Shown: positions 54,963-63,993 of the stretch, one piece after another | Position numbering within the stretch: the stretch's first letter is position 1 | Layout: every line of letters starts with the position of its first letter | Source: GWF2-50-93 sp049297395 | GTDB taxonomy: Bacteria; Verrucomicrobiota; Lentisphaeria; Victivallales; GWF2-50-93 | Assembly: GCA_049297395.1 (NCBI GenBank) | Contig: JBAQUG010000499.1 | Location: forward strand, 30,259 to 94,258 | Length of the DNA stretch: 64,000 nucleotides | Reading direction: 5' to 3' | Made by a program: the position numbers and the translations under genes | The notes under the pieces: model-generated | Database searches by the model: none | The model's input: the letters and a program-made list of their open reading frames with translations, nothing else | Told to the model about the DNA's origin: nothing

Positions 54963-55076
54963 ATGACGGAAATTAATAATAGTCCCGTTGAAGCCAGAAG
55001 CTTTTACAGCGGCAGTACAGGACATGTGCTTAGTTGTAAGATTTCACTTCCACAGATATGGTATGGCATGTCATGA
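54963..55076 (+). CDS. Possible 37-residue small protein
   Basis: A short frame starting 12 bp after the acyltransferase stop with AGGAAG just upstream. It reads MTEINNSPVEARSF onward and ends before the response regulator. No family recognised. It could be a real small gene or only the spacer of the operon. A coupling role for the response regulator is possible. Confidence 0.3.
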   Translation: MTEINNSPVEARSFYSGSTGHVLSCKISLPQIWYGMS

Positions 55077-55111
55077 AAACAGCAAATTCGGAGCTGGCGG
55101 AGGACGGGGCC

Positions 55112-55789
55112 ATGAAGATATTACTTGTAGAGGATGATGCAAAAACGGCGGGTTTCATTGTCAAGGGTTTGAAGCAATCCGGATTCAGGGTAGAACATTC
55201 CGACAATGGCGTGGACGGTCTGTTCCGGGGCAGCAATGAGAATTTCGATATTGCCGTAATAGACATCATGCTTCCCAAGCTTGACGGATTCGAACTTGTC
55301 GAAGAACTGCGGAAAAGGAAAATACGGATTCCCATAATCTTCCTGAGCGCGAAGAGTTCAGTGGACAACAAGATAATGGGACTGCAGAAAGGCGGAGACG
55401 ACTATCTTGTCAAGCCATTCGCCTTTTCAGAGCTGCTGGCCCGCATACAAGCCCTTCTGCGCAGGTCAAATGCGGTGAATGATCCGACGACTCTCTCTGT
55501 CGGGGATCTTCAGATAGAACTGCTCAGCCACAAGGTTTACCGTGGCGGAACAAAGATAGACATACAGCCGCTCGAATATGTCCTGCTCGAGTATCTGATG
55601 AGGAATGCCGGAAAGGTCGTCTCAAAGACGATGATAATGGAGAATGTATGGGAGTATAACTTTGATCCCCAGACGAATATTGTCGAGGCTAGGATCTGCC
55701 GTCTCAGGGATAAGATAGACAGGCCTTTCAAAACCAACCTGATACACACGGTAAGAGGCTTCGGATATGTCCTTGAAGAAAAAAAGTAG
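55112..55789 (+). CDS. OmpR-family response regulator
   Basis: A 225-residue two-domain regulator. The receiver has the acidic pocket EDD (7-9), phospho-acceptor Asp51 in VIDIMLP, and the SAK and KPF switch residues. The C-terminal winged helix ends with IVEARICRLRDKID and TVRGFGYVL. ATG 55112 is preferred because GGAGG lies seven bases upstream. Its gene overlaps the histidine kinase by 23 bp. The 11-bp-period sites at 53974 and 58694 are plausible targets, and the first would make the operon autoregulated. Confidence 0.92.
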   Translation: MKILLVEDDAKTAGFIVKGLKQSGFRVEHSDNGVDGLFRGSNENFDIAVIDIMLPKLDGFELVEELRKRKIRIPIIFLSAKSSVDNKIMGLQKGGDDYLVKPFAFSELLARIQALLRRSNAVNDPTTLSVGDLQIELLSHKVYRGGTKIDIQPLEYVLLEYLMRNAGKVVSKTMIMENVWEYNFDPQTNIVEARICRLRDKIDRPFKTNLIHTVRGFGYVLEEKK

Positions 55790-57404
55790 CGTTTTCAAGA
55801 CTGTCAAGTTCAGGATTGCACTGCTTTACGCCCTGCTGTTCGCCGTTTCCTCCATCGCCCTTTTTTTTGCAGTATATTATTTCCTCTATGTTGGGATGAT
55901 GAAGAATGTAGATGAAAAACTGCTGGGCATCTCCAGAAAGCTTGAAGATTTCTATCTGAAGGGCGTGATGTACGAGGAGGACGATGTAATTCCCGCGTTA
56001 AACATGGAAATTCCGAAGAATATTGTTTCAGCCGCCCGAAAATCAGTGAAGGACCTGACGATCCTGCACTATTCCGAGATAACGAATGAGAAGTTCACGG
56101 GTTATGAATTCACGGGAGTTGCAGGTGGAACAATATATGAGATAAGGATAGACGGCAAAGGGAAGGTGTTTGAGATTGAGAAGCATCAGAAAAATGAACT
56201 TGCCCAGCTGGAAAATGGATTTACAATTGAAAGCAATCATGAGGGCATAAAGAAGATATATTTCTCCCTTGTCTCAAAAGACGGGGAAATACTGGTGAAA
56301 TCCGACTTGAAGCACTGGACCGGGATAAAAATCGGGAAGTATATTAATTCCAAAATCAAGGAGACGGGCAGTTTCAAGACCGCCAATGTCCATGGCCTCC
56401 GAGGGAGTATCCGAATCTGCGACAGGCCTATCTATGACGGGAACATCCTGGAAATAGGCATAAAGCTTTCAGCCGAGGAAAAGATGCTGAAGACGTTTTC
56501 ATCAATATTCCTGTCCGTATTCATGGTTACCCTTGTCATTGGATCAGCCGCAGGATGGCTGGTGGCAAGAAAATCCATGGCCGGAGTGGACAGGATAAGT
56601 GAGGCGGCGATAAGGATTGGACAGGGGGATTTCAGCAGACGCGTATCATGCGCCAACGAAGGCGAGGAGATAGAAAATCTCGATACAGCCTTCAATGAAA
56701 TGATTACCAGGATAGAAACCCTGATACGCGAACTCCAGGAAGTCACCGACAACATCGCACATGACCTGCGGACACCTCTTACAAGGATAAGGGGGACAAT
56801 AGAGACCACCGTCAACGGCAAGCCCGGTCTTGACGAATACCTGGAAATGTCGGGAGATGTGGTGGAGGAGTGCGATCGGCTAATTGGAATGATCAACACG
56901 ATGCTGGAAATAACCCGGACCGACTCGGGAATGCTTCCTTTGTCAAAAGACATTGTGGACCTGAATGAGGTGTCCAGAGACGCGTTCGAGCTTTTTGCTC
57001 CTGCGTCCGAGATTAAGAACATTGAATTCAAACTCAATCTTACTCCCGGGTCTGTGACGGTTACGGGAGATGTGAACCTTCTTCAGAGGGTCGTTGCAAA
57101 TCTGCTGGACAACGCAATCAAATACACTCCTGAAAAAGGCAGGATAATGATGTCGGTAGGTTCCGGCGAAGGCTGCGCCAGGATTATCGTCAGCGATACC
57201 GGATGTGGCATGTCCGAAGCGGATTTGAAAAATATATTCGACCGCTTTTTCAGATGCGATACGAGCCGTTCACAGCCAGGGAACGGACTTGGCCTGAGCC
57301 TGGCGCAGTCAATAGTCAAAGCGCATGGCGGTAATATTTCTGTTGAAAGCAGGGTTGGAGCCGGAAGCTCTTTCAAGGTCAGCCTGCCTATCCATCCCAC
57401 CTGA
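55767..57404 (+). CDS. Two-component sensor histidine kinase
   Basis: A 545-residue inner-membrane kinase. Transmembrane segments are at about 13-37 and 245-268 with a roughly 200-residue extracytoplasmic sensor between them. HAMP follows, then the H-box with phospho-acceptor His332 (HDLRTPLTR), the N-box LLDNAIKYTPEKG and the G-boxes DTGCGMSE and GNGLGLSLAQ. The architecture matches CusS/QseC-type kinases. It starts inside the response regulator gene, so the two are stoichiometrically coupled. Signal unknown. Confidence 0.92.
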   Translation: MSLKKKSSVFKTVKFRIALLYALLFAVSSIALFFAVYYFLYVGMMKNVDEKLLGISRKLEDFYLKGVMYEEDDVIPALNMEIPKNIVSAARKSVKDLTILHYSEITNEKFTGYEFTGVAGGTIYEIRIDGKGKVFEIEKHQKNELAQLENGFTIESNHEGIKKIYFSLVSKDGEILVKSDLKHWTGIKIGKYINSKIKETGSFKTANVHGLRGSIRICDRPIYDGNILEIGIKLSAEEKMLKTFSSIFLSVFMVTLVIGSAAGWLVARKSMAGVDRISEAAIRIGQGDFSRRVSCANEGEEIENLDTAFNEMITRIETLIRELQEVTDNIAHDLRTPLTRIRGTIETTVNGKPGLDEYLEMSGDVVEECDRLIGMINTMLEITRTDSGMLPLSKDIVDLNEVSRDAFELFAPASEIKNIEFKLNLTPGSVTVTGDVNLLQRVVANLLDNAIKYTPEKGRIMMSVGSGEGCARIIVSDTGCGMSEADLKNIFDRFFRCDTSRSQPGNGLGLSLAQSIVKAHGGNISVESRVGAGSSFKVSLPIHPT

Positions 57405-57419
57405 AATAAACGGATGGAT

Positions 57420-57444
57420 TTCCTGCCGGGAAAACCGACAGGAA
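57420..57444. terminator. Hairpin between convergent genes
   Basis: TTCCTGCCGG (57420-57429) pairs with CCGACAGGAA (57435-57444) with one mismatch and loop GAAAA. It lies between the kinase and the convergent SDR gene. No T run follows, so termination strength is uncertain. The arm resembles the CCTGCCGG arms of the element at 24666-24879. Confidence 0.5.
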
Positions 57445-57528
57445 GAGATATTGGCATCACGATTAACTCTTGCAGAACTTCTAATTTTAAAATACGGAAT
57501 TTGAGTTTCAAGCAGCGGGTTTCAGAGC

Positions 57529-58647
57529 TCAGATCCTCACAAGTTCCGGATAATTATTCAAGTAGAAGCCCTGGATTATCTTGTCGAGATTGTCCGTGTC
57601 CATCATCCAGTCAAGCGAAGGACATCCCACGGCCTCTCTGACGTTCTTGAGGTCGAAGGTTATCTGTGATGAGAAATATGGAAGGAAATCCGAAAGGAAC
57701 CTCTGGACGATCTTTTCGTCCGGACTTGGATTTTCAACCTCGTCTTCAACTGTAACTCCGACTATCCCGAGAGCTTTGCTGATGGCTTTTCCTATCATCT
57801 TCGTTGTGACCGGACTGTCGCCGGTGATATGGTAGGTCTTGTTCGCAACAGTCCTGTTGAGGAATATCTCTACAATGCTTTTCTGCACATAGTCGACCGG
57901 GACAAAATAAATCTTGTCGGATGGCGACGCCTTGAACCTGAGTTTGAGCGGCAGCTTCTCCGCAGGCATGACATTCATCTTGGAACATCTGTTCTTCTTG
58001 AGCTTTGCTATGAATTCAAGGACCCTGTAGAATGCCAGGGGCTTCCTGATCTTTCCGTCCTGGATCCTTCCGACGACGATTGAGGGCCTGTATATCGTAA
58101 ACGGGATGCCTGAGTTCCTGACAAGCTGTTCGGCCATGAACTTGCTTTTCTCATAGGAATTGTTGAACTCCTCGGCCACCAGGCCGTCCTCGACAGCCCT
58201 GCCTATGTGTTTTCCGGCGACATAGGCGGTGCTGACATAATGGAACGCCTTCACCTTGAGCCTGTGCGCCAGTTCAAGCATTTTCCTGGTACCCTCATAA
58301 TTGGTCTTGAAGGTCCTGCCCTCAGGATCCTTGCCAAAGTTGACATCGGCGGCGCAGTGGAAAAACACATCGACCCCTTTGAGCTTCATGTACAGTTCAT
58401 CCTCGTTGATGGACGAGATTTCACCATCGATAACCTGTATGCGTTTCAATATTGAAGACGCGAGGCAGGCATGTCCGTCAAATTCGCACTGTTCCGTGAT
58501 TATCTGCTTCACCCTCTTCCTGGCGTTCAGCACATCCGTCCCCCTTGCAAGCGCAATTATCTCCAGATTTCCCCTGCGTTCCAGGAGCATGTCTGAAAAT
58601 GAGCTTCCAATTAGGCCTGTTATCCCTGTGACAAAAATTTTAGACAT
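57529..58647 (-). CDS. NAD(P)-dependent SDR, thioester-reductase-like
   Basis: A 372-residue extended SDR. The cofactor motif is FVTGITGLIGSSF and the active-site Tyr-Lys is in NSYEKSKFMAEQL. The overall layout (VDVFFHCAADVNFG, FHYVSTAYVAGKH, YRPSIVVGR) is typical of NAD_binding_4/thioester-reductase and male-sterility-type fatty acyl reductases, but without a carrier or adenylation domain. ATG 58647 is chosen from the GGTGGAGG just upstream. It may reduce an acyl thioester or modify an envelope lipid or sugar. The PhoP-like box lies 46 bp upstream. Confidence 0.8.
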   Translation of the reverse strand: MSKIFVTGITGLIGSSFSDMLLERRGNLEIIALARGTDVLNARKRVKQIITEQCEFDGHACLASSILKRIQVIDGEISSINEDELYMKLKGVDVFFHCAADVNFGKDPEGRTFKTNYEGTRKMLELAHRLKVKAFHYVSTAYVAGKHIGRAVEDGLVAEEFNNSYEKSKFMAEQLVRNSGIPFTIYRPSIVVGRIQDGKIRKPLAFYRVLEFIAKLKKNRCSKMNVMPAEKLPLKLRFKASPSDKIYFVPVDYVQKSIVEIFLNRTVANKTYHITGDSPVTTKMIGKAISKALGIVGVTVEDEVENPSPDEKIVQRFLSDFLPYFSSQITFDLKNVREAVGCPSLDWMMDTDNLDKIIQGFYLNNYPELVRI

Positions 58648-58693
58648 AGATTCCTCCACCTGATTTTGTTTAATGGATATACTATAAGGACTT

Positions 58694-58713
58694 CCCTTAA
58701 CCGGAATATGACC
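58694..58713 (-). promoter_or_regulatory. PhoP/OmpR-like box upstream of the SDR gene
   Basis: On the minus strand GGTCATATTCCGGTTAAGGG, matching 53974-53993 at 19 of 20 positions with GGTCA and GGTTA 11 bp apart. Both sites point toward their gene in the same relative orientation. Confidence 0.6.
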
Positions 58714-58719
58714 CCTGGA

Positions 58720-58809
58720 TTATTTCTTGGTAATCATACGGTGGCAATGAAGGCATTTGTAGTTTCCAGTGAACGGATGCGCAGAGTCTTTGAACCATGG
58801 AGATGGTGT
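58720..58809 (-). other. In-frame extension after the TPR gene stop with a CxxCH motif
   Basis: Directly after the TAA of the coiled-coil/TPR gene the same frame stays open for 29 codons and ends at 58720. It contains HPFTGNYKCLHCHRM. CLHCH fits the heme c attachment pattern or half of a zinc ribbon. No separate start or ribosome binding site is visible. It may be the remnant of a longer C-terminus or chance. Confidence 0.25.
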
Positions 58810-61299
58810 TTATTCTTTGATGAGTTTCTCTATGGCCGGGTCGGTTTTGGCGCCGAGTTCCCTGGACTTCTTGTACCATTTCCTCGCCTCGTCCATCTTC
58901 GGTTTCTCGCTTGTGGCGTAAAGGATTGCTAGGTACAAGGCTGACTCGGAAGACTTGGGATCGAGGTCGAACGCGGTCTTGAACTGTTTTTCCGCTGCTT
59001 CGATCCAATCGAGGTTGCTGCATGCAACTCCAAGATATCTCTGGAGTTTGGGGTTCTTCGGATCCTGAGCAACGCCCCGGCCCAGCACTCCGATGGCGAG
59101 ATAATATTCCCCTTTGCGGATATATGCGGATCCGGCTATGAGGAGATTCTGGACATCGTTCGGCTGATAACGGAGCGAACGCTCAACATATTTGAGGGTC
59201 ATTTCGTCGTTGCCGCGGTCGGAATAGAGAATGGAGAGTTTTGAAAGGGCCTGTTGGTTCTCAGGATCCATGGATAACGCTTTTCCATATTGGGATATCG
59301 CAAGATCCTTGCTGCCTTTCTTGTCGGCTTCCTCTCCGGCCTTGAGCAGGATGCTTATTTCAGCCTCGTTCGGCTTGGCTTTCTCATTTACCGGTTCCTT
59401 GATAATTTTCTCGACGGTCACCGTCTTTTCAGCCTTGATCTTCTCATTGGCCTTCTTCAGACTCTCGGCTTCAGCTGTTTTTTGCATGAGCCTGACCTTG
59501 AAATCATCCCTTTCAATACGGAGCTGTTCTGCGGATTCCGCCTTGTCTTGCAGCTCCTTCTTCAGCTTTTCATTTTCAGACTGCAGCTGTTTTGCGAGTT
59601 CGCCTGCGGCGGGAGTTCCTGCAAGATCTTTCATTTTCCTGCCAAGCTCTTCAGCTTCCCTGCTGCTTTTCGCAAGCTTCTCCTGGAGATCCTGCTTTTC
59701 CTTCTCCGTCGAGACCTTCAGCGCATCCCTGTCCTTCTGAAGGGAGGCATTAGCCTCATCAAGCTTCCTGCTCTTTTCCTCCAGGGATGCGTACTGCTTG
59801 GAAAGCTCCGTGAACTCCTTTTCCTTCTTACCGAGCTTATCAACACTGCCGGAAAGGGACTGCGCTTCGGCCTTCAGAGATTTATTCTCATCCGACAGCT
59901 GGGAGATGCTCTTCTGTCCGGCAGCGGTTTCTATAGCTGACTCTGCGACCTTCTTCTTCAGCTTTTCATTTTCAGACTGCAGCTGCTTCGCGAGTTCGCC
60001 GGCGGCGGGAGTTCCCGCAAGCTCCTTCAGCTTCCTGCCAAGTTCTTCAGCTTCCTTGCTGCTTTTTGCAAGCTTCTCCTGGAGATCCAGCTTCTCCTTT
60101 TCCATCGAGGCCTTCAGCACATCCCTGTCCTTCTGCAGGGAGGCGTTGGCCTCATCAAGCTTCCTGCTCTTCTCCTCCAGGGATGCGTACTGCTTGGAAA
60201 GTTCAGCAAACTCCTTTTCCTTATTACCGAGTTTCCCAAGACTGACTGCGAGGGAATCGGCTTTCTTTTTCAGATCATCCCTTTCCTTGGAAACGGTTTC
60301 CATGTTCTTTGCCAGATCCGCCTGTGTGGCGATGAGTTCCAAGTTCTCCTTTACCAGTTCCGAAGACTTTTCAAGATCCTTCTTCAATGTCTCAAACTGG
60401 ACCTTGACCGCTTCGGACTGTTTCGACTGCGCCTCGATCTGCGTCTTGAGAGCCTTGTTCTCGTCAAGGAGCCTTGCGGTGTTTTTCCGTGCGGATTCCA
60501 GGGAGGCTTCAGTCTCCGCAGCCTTTTTGCCGATAATGTCGACCGTATTGGAGAGATTAGTCCTTTCGAGTGCATCCTTCTCCGCCTTTGCTCCGGTCGC
60601 TTCAAGCTCCTTCTTCAACTTTTCATTTTCAGACTGCAGCTGTCTTGCGAGTTCGCCGGCGGCGGGATTTGCCGCAAGATCCTTCAGCCTCTTCAGCTCT
60701 TCGGAAAGCATGTTGGTCTTCTTTTCGAGTTCGTTTTTCTCCATGATGAGGCTCTGGATTTCCTCCTTGGACTTGCCGCCGGTGGCAGCTTCCTTCCTGG
60801 CCTCATCCAGGGAGACAAGAGCTGAGTCGAGACGTTTCCGAGTATCCCTGAGAGCTTTTTCTGTCAGGCCCAGCTTTTCCCTTAGCTCTGACGACTCCTT
60901 GACGGCATCGGCATTTGCGACAGGAATTGTCGTTTTTACAGGAGCCGTTGCAACGGGGGTTGTTGTAGCAGAAACCGTTTCAACAGGGGGCATTGCCCCA
61001 GGGATTGAGAGGGACCTAATTTCACTGCTGCATATCCTGATCCTGTATTCTACCAGGGCGCTGTTCCACTGGGGAAACTGTTTTTTCACTTTTTGGAAGT
61101 AGGTCAGGGATTCCTGATAGAGCGATACGGAGCTTTTATTGTCGCCGTTCTTCTTTGCCGTTTCTGCATTTTCAAATACCTCAAACCCCTTCAACCAGAT
61201 GTTTCTGGCGGCATTGCCTTGTTCGGTTGAATACTGTGCGTAAAGGGGGGATGTTGAAATTGACAGGATTATAAGAAGTATAAAAGGAAAGTATTTCAT
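58810..61299 (-). CDS. Secreted coiled-coil protein with C-terminal TPR repeats
   Basis: An 829-residue protein. The signal peptide (FPFILLIILSISTSPLYA) implies a periplasmic or envelope location. A short helical N-terminal domain is followed by about 500 residues of coiled coil (Lys/Glu/Leu-rich; SENEKLKKELE recurring). At least three TPR units follow (ISQYGKALSMDPENQQALSK, YVERSLRYQPNDVQNLL, AVGVLGRG-like). A 396-bp (132-residue) internal DNA repeat is visible, for example GTCCTTCT landmarks at 59731 and 60127. Likely a scaffold or spacer in the envelope. GGAGGC precedes the ATG. It diverges from the glycosyltransferases. Confidence 0.8.
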   Translation of the reverse strand: MKYFPFILLIILSISTSPLYAQYSTEQGNAARNIWLKGFEVFENAETAKKNGDNKSSVSLYQESLTYFQKVKKQFPQWNSALVEYRIRICSSEIRSLSIPGAMPPVETVSATTTPVATAPVKTTIPVANADAVKESSELREKLGLTEKALRDTRKRLDSALVSLDEARKEAATGGKSKEEIQSLIMEKNELEKKTNMLSEELKRLKDLAANPAAGELARQLQSENEKLKKELEATGAKAEKDALERTNLSNTVDIIGKKAAETEASLESARKNTARLLDENKALKTQIEAQSKQSEAVKVQFETLKKDLEKSSELVKENLELIATQADLAKNMETVSKERDDLKKKADSLAVSLGKLGNKEKEFAELSKQYASLEEKSRKLDEANASLQKDRDVLKASMEKEKLDLQEKLAKSSKEAEELGRKLKELAGTPAAGELAKQLQSENEKLKKKVAESAIETAAGQKSISQLSDENKSLKAEAQSLSGSVDKLGKKEKEFTELSKQYASLEEKSRKLDEANASLQKDRDALKVSTEKEKQDLQEKLAKSSREAEELGRKMKDLAGTPAAGELAKQLQSENEKLKKELQDKAESAEQLRIERDDFKVRLMQKTAEAESLKKANEKIKAEKTVTVEKIIKEPVNEKAKPNEAEISILLKAGEEADKKGSKDLAISQYGKALSMDPENQQALSKLSILYSDRGNDEMTLKYVERSLRYQPNDVQNLLIAGSAYIRKGEYYLAIGVLGRGVAQDPKNPKLQRYLGVACSNLDWIEAAEKQFKTAFDLDPKSSESALYLAILYATSEKPKMDEARKWYKKSRELGAKTDPAIEKLIKE

Positions 61300-61538
61300 G
61301 TTCTGCCTCCATTTACAAGTTGATTGGACGCGATGTATGATATAGTACCATGTCCCAGTTCCTATCCGATTTCAAGTTTCAATTTTATGATCCATCCATA
61401 AATATCCTTGTTCGACGGTTTGGTCGGCCTTTCGGGTGTAACCTTTTCTATGGGATGTCCGTATTTGTAGCAAGACAAGGAAATGGATATGTTGAAATAT
61501 TTTCATGTTGACATGGAAGAAAACAGAGGCGGGCTTGA

Positions 61539-62654
61539 ATGCGTGTTGCCTATAATGCAATTCTTTTAGGGAATTATTTTTCCGGTGTTGAAATAACGAT
61601 CTCGACTCTGGCTGCCATGCTGGCACGGGAAATGGGGGATGATCTTCATATTTTCCTTAACAGCAGGGGCAAAGATTATTTTTCATTTCCGGACGCCTCC
61701 TGCCATTATGTTGATCTTCCCTGCAATTGCCGCCTGTCGAGAATAGCCTGGGAACATTTTGTGCTGCCCGGACAGGTCAGGAATCTTGGGTGTGACCTTC
61801 TGCATTGTCCCGGGTATATTGCCCCATACAGGGCAAGCTGTCCGACAGTTGTCACCATACATGACGCAATCGCGCTCCTTCAGCCTAAGCTGTGCAAAAT
61901 TACAAATCAGCTGTATTACCGCGCTTTAATGGGGCGGAGTGTCAGACAGGCAGCGCAGGTCATCGTTCCCTCCATTGTTGTAAAGGAACAGTTGGTCAAG
62001 TTATTCGGGATCAGCCCCGGGAAAATAAATGTGGTTCCTTTTGCTCCTGCATCGGCATTCAAGAAAGTAGATGATGCAGTCCTTCTTGCGAAAGTAAGGG
62101 AAAAGTACGGCTTGCCGGAGAAGTTTGTGCTGTCTCTTTGCAATCATGAACCTAAGAAAAACATTGCCGGTGTAATCCGGGCATTTGCCGCATTTAAAGA
62201 CAAGGTTGATGGCTATAAGCTGGTACTGGCAGGAAGAAATGCATGGGGGGCCGATGAGCAGGCAGGAATTATCAGGGAGCTTGATCTTGCAGGAGATGTC
62301 ATCTTGCCCGGCTTTATCCCATTTGCCGACCTGCCGGCGGTCTATTCCCTTGCCGGCGTGTTTCTCTTCCCTTCGCTTGATGAAGGATTCGGGATACCGG
62401 TGCTTGAAGCGATGTCATGCGGAACGCCTGTGGTCTGCTCTGATCGCGGAGCTCTTCCCGAGACCACGGCCGGCGCCGCAGTCTGTGTACCTCCAGATGA
62501 TATGGGCGGCATGGCTGAGGCACTTGCGAATTTCGCAGAAAACACCGGGATGCGAAGTGATTTTATTGAAAAAGGTATTAAAAGGACCAGAGAGTTGAGC
62601 TGGGAGAAAACCACCAGGGCAACCCTCGAAGTTTACAGAAAGGCTCTTGGATGA
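61539..62654 (+). CDS. GT4 family glycosyltransferase
   Basis: A 371-residue GT-B-fold enzyme. The donor-binding C-terminal half has LSLCNHEPKKNIAGVIRAF, PGFIPFADLPAVYSLAGVFL, and the E-x7-E-like FPSLDEGFGIPVLEAMSCG, followed by GTPVVCSDRGALPE. The N-terminal acceptor half starts RVAYNAILLGNYFSG. It transfers a sugar from a nucleotide donor to an envelope glycan or lipid. The ATG of the next gene overlaps its stop (ATGA), so the pair is coupled. Confidence 0.9.
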   Translation: MRVAYNAILLGNYFSGVEITISTLAAMLAREMGDDLHIFLNSRGKDYFSFPDASCHYVDLPCNCRLSRIAWEHFVLPGQVRNLGCDLLHCPGYIAPYRASCPTVVTIHDAIALLQPKLCKITNQLYYRALMGRSVRQAAQVIVPSIVVKEQLVKLFGISPGKINVVPFAPASAFKKVDDAVLLAKVREKYGLPEKFVLSLCNHEPKKNIAGVIRAFAAFKDKVDGYKLVLAGRNAWGADEQAGIIRELDLAGDVILPGFIPFADLPAVYSLAGVFLFPSLDEGFGIPVLEAMSCGTPVVCSDRGALPETTAGAAVCVPPDDMGGMAEALANFAENTGMRSDFIEKGIKRTRELSWEKTTRATLEVYRKALG

Positions 62655-63835
62655 GAGTATTTTACATTCTTGACAATTTTCCAAGCTTGTCCGAGACATT
62701 TGTCCTCAGGGAAATCCTTGCCTTGAAGAAACTGGGGGTCAACATACGGATCTGCGCCTTGAGGAAACCTGCTGAAGGAGCCGTTAATCCCGAGGCGTTC
62801 CCACTGCTGGAAGATGTGATTTATGTGAAAGACCTGTCATTTAAGCGTAAAATTTTCGCAGTGGCAGGCAATTTTCTCAGGCATCCTGCGTTCTTTATCC
62901 TATTGTTGTTTTCACTGTTCCATGACATGTTTTTCTCATTTCGTTTCATGTGCCAGCGCCTGCGAGGGGCGATCCATGCGATGACAATTGCGAATCTCGC
63001 AGATATGAAGGTGGAGCATGTCCATGCCCATTTCGCCTATGTGACTACTGATACAGCCAGGATTCTTGCCGAACTTTACGGCTGCAAATGGAGTGTTTCA
63101 GCGCATGCCTGGGATATTTTCACCCAGTCCCGGAGAGTAATAGGCAGGAGGATTGAGGGCGCCGACAGGATATTTGTCTGTTCCAGGCACGGCAAGTATA
63201 TGCTGGAGGAATTGTGTCACGGCGAGAAGATTGTCTTGATGTATCATGGCATCGACACGGACAAGTTTGAGGGAAAGGATCAGTCAGATCATATTATCGC
63301 CGTGGGAAGGCTGGAAGAGAAGAAGGGATTTGATATCCTGCTGCGGGCCTTAAAGATTCTGTCGGAACAAAATATCAAAACACGTTGCATCATTGTCGGG
63401 GAAGGCCCGCAACGTGAAAGGATTGAGGAGGAAATCAGGGATTTCGGACTGAAGAATGTTGAGCTTCTGGGCGGCATGGACTTTGACAAGGTTAAAATGC
63501 TGATGGCGGAATCATCGATGCTGGTGCACTCAGGCAGAATAACTGGAAACGGAGATCATGACGGGATACCCAATGTCCTATTGGAAGCGATGGCGCTGGC
63601 GAAACCTGTCATCGCGACCTCTGTCGGTGGAATTGCGGAGTTGATCGAGGATGGAGTCAACGGTATTTTAGTCAAATCTGACGATCCTGGACAACTGGCT
63701 GGATCGATAAAGACATTGCTGTTGGACAAAGGTCTTGCTGAAAATATTGGAAAAGCGGCAAGAGAGCACATCAAAGGGCATTTTGAAATATCTGAGACCG
63801 TCCAGCCGCTGTATAAATATTTCTTGTCCTGGTAA
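62651..63835 (+). CDS. GT4 family glycosyltransferase
   Basis: A 394-residue GT-B enzyme. N-terminal RVFYILDNFPSLSETFVLRE is typical of exopolysaccharide-type transferases. The C-terminal half has VGRLEEKKGFDILLRAL, EGPQRERIEEE, DGIPNVLLEAMALAKPVIAT and VGGIAELIEDGVNG. A hydrophobic segment near 75-95 may bind the membrane. It starts four bases inside the previous gene. A strong hairpin follows its stop, so the pair forms a short operon. Confidence 0.9.
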   Translation: MRVFYILDNFPSLSETFVLREILALKKLGVNIRICALRKPAEGAVNPEAFPLLEDVIYVKDLSFKRKIFAVAGNFLRHPAFFILLLFSLFHDMFFSFRFMCQRLRGAIHAMTIANLADMKVEHVHAHFAYVTTDTARILAELYGCKWSVSAHAWDIFTQSRRVIGRRIEGADRIFVCSRHGKYMLEELCHGEKIVLMYHGIDTDKFEGKDQSDHIIAVGRLEEKKGFDILLRALKILSEQNIKTRCIIVGEGPQRERIEEEIRDFGLKNVELLGGMDFDKVKMLMAESSMLVHSGRITGNGDHDGIPNVLLEAMALAKPVIATSVGGIAELIEDGVNGILVKSDDPGQLAGSIKTLLLDKGLAENIGKAAREHIKGHFEISETVQPLYKYFLSW

Positions 63836-63868
63836 ATATTCACTGAAGGAGATGCTTCAGTGAATATT
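63835..63868 (+). terminator. Hairpin after the glycosyltransferase operon
   Basis: A perfect 14-bp stem AATATTCACTGAAG with its complement and loop GAGATG, beginning in the stop codon of the second transferase. It is followed by TTACATG, so the T run is poor, but the position suggests a terminator or mRNA 3'-end stabiliser. Confidence 0.65.
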
Positions 63869-63895
63869 TACATGCGGAGATTACACAGGGCAATC

Positions 63896-63993
63896 GTAAG
63901 CGTTAAGCTGGGTGTGTCAGCCTCATTTACGCAATCAAGTATGGCTCTTTCGCCGAAAGAGCCTCGAGCCACTTTCGGCGAAAGTGGCATACT
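63896..63993. repeat. Edge copy of a repeat terminus with twin-hairpin repeat, copy 2
   Basis: GTAAGCGTTAAGCTGGG (63896-63912) matches the end of the 24666-24879 element except one base. At 63938-63993 is a second copy of the twin-hairpin repeat of 35680-35737: hairpins 63943-63963 (GGCTCTTTC stem, loop GCC) and 63968-63988 (GCCACTTTC stem, loop GGC) within AGTAT/ATACT. The window ends before any right terminus. Confidence 0.6.

Noticed and set aside
59798..61102. Long plus-strand reading frame (434 codons) rich in Ser and Phe
   Set aside because: It is antisense to the coiled-coil gene. Its composition is the complement of Lys/Glu/Leu-rich coiled coil, and no ribosome binding site or known motif is present.
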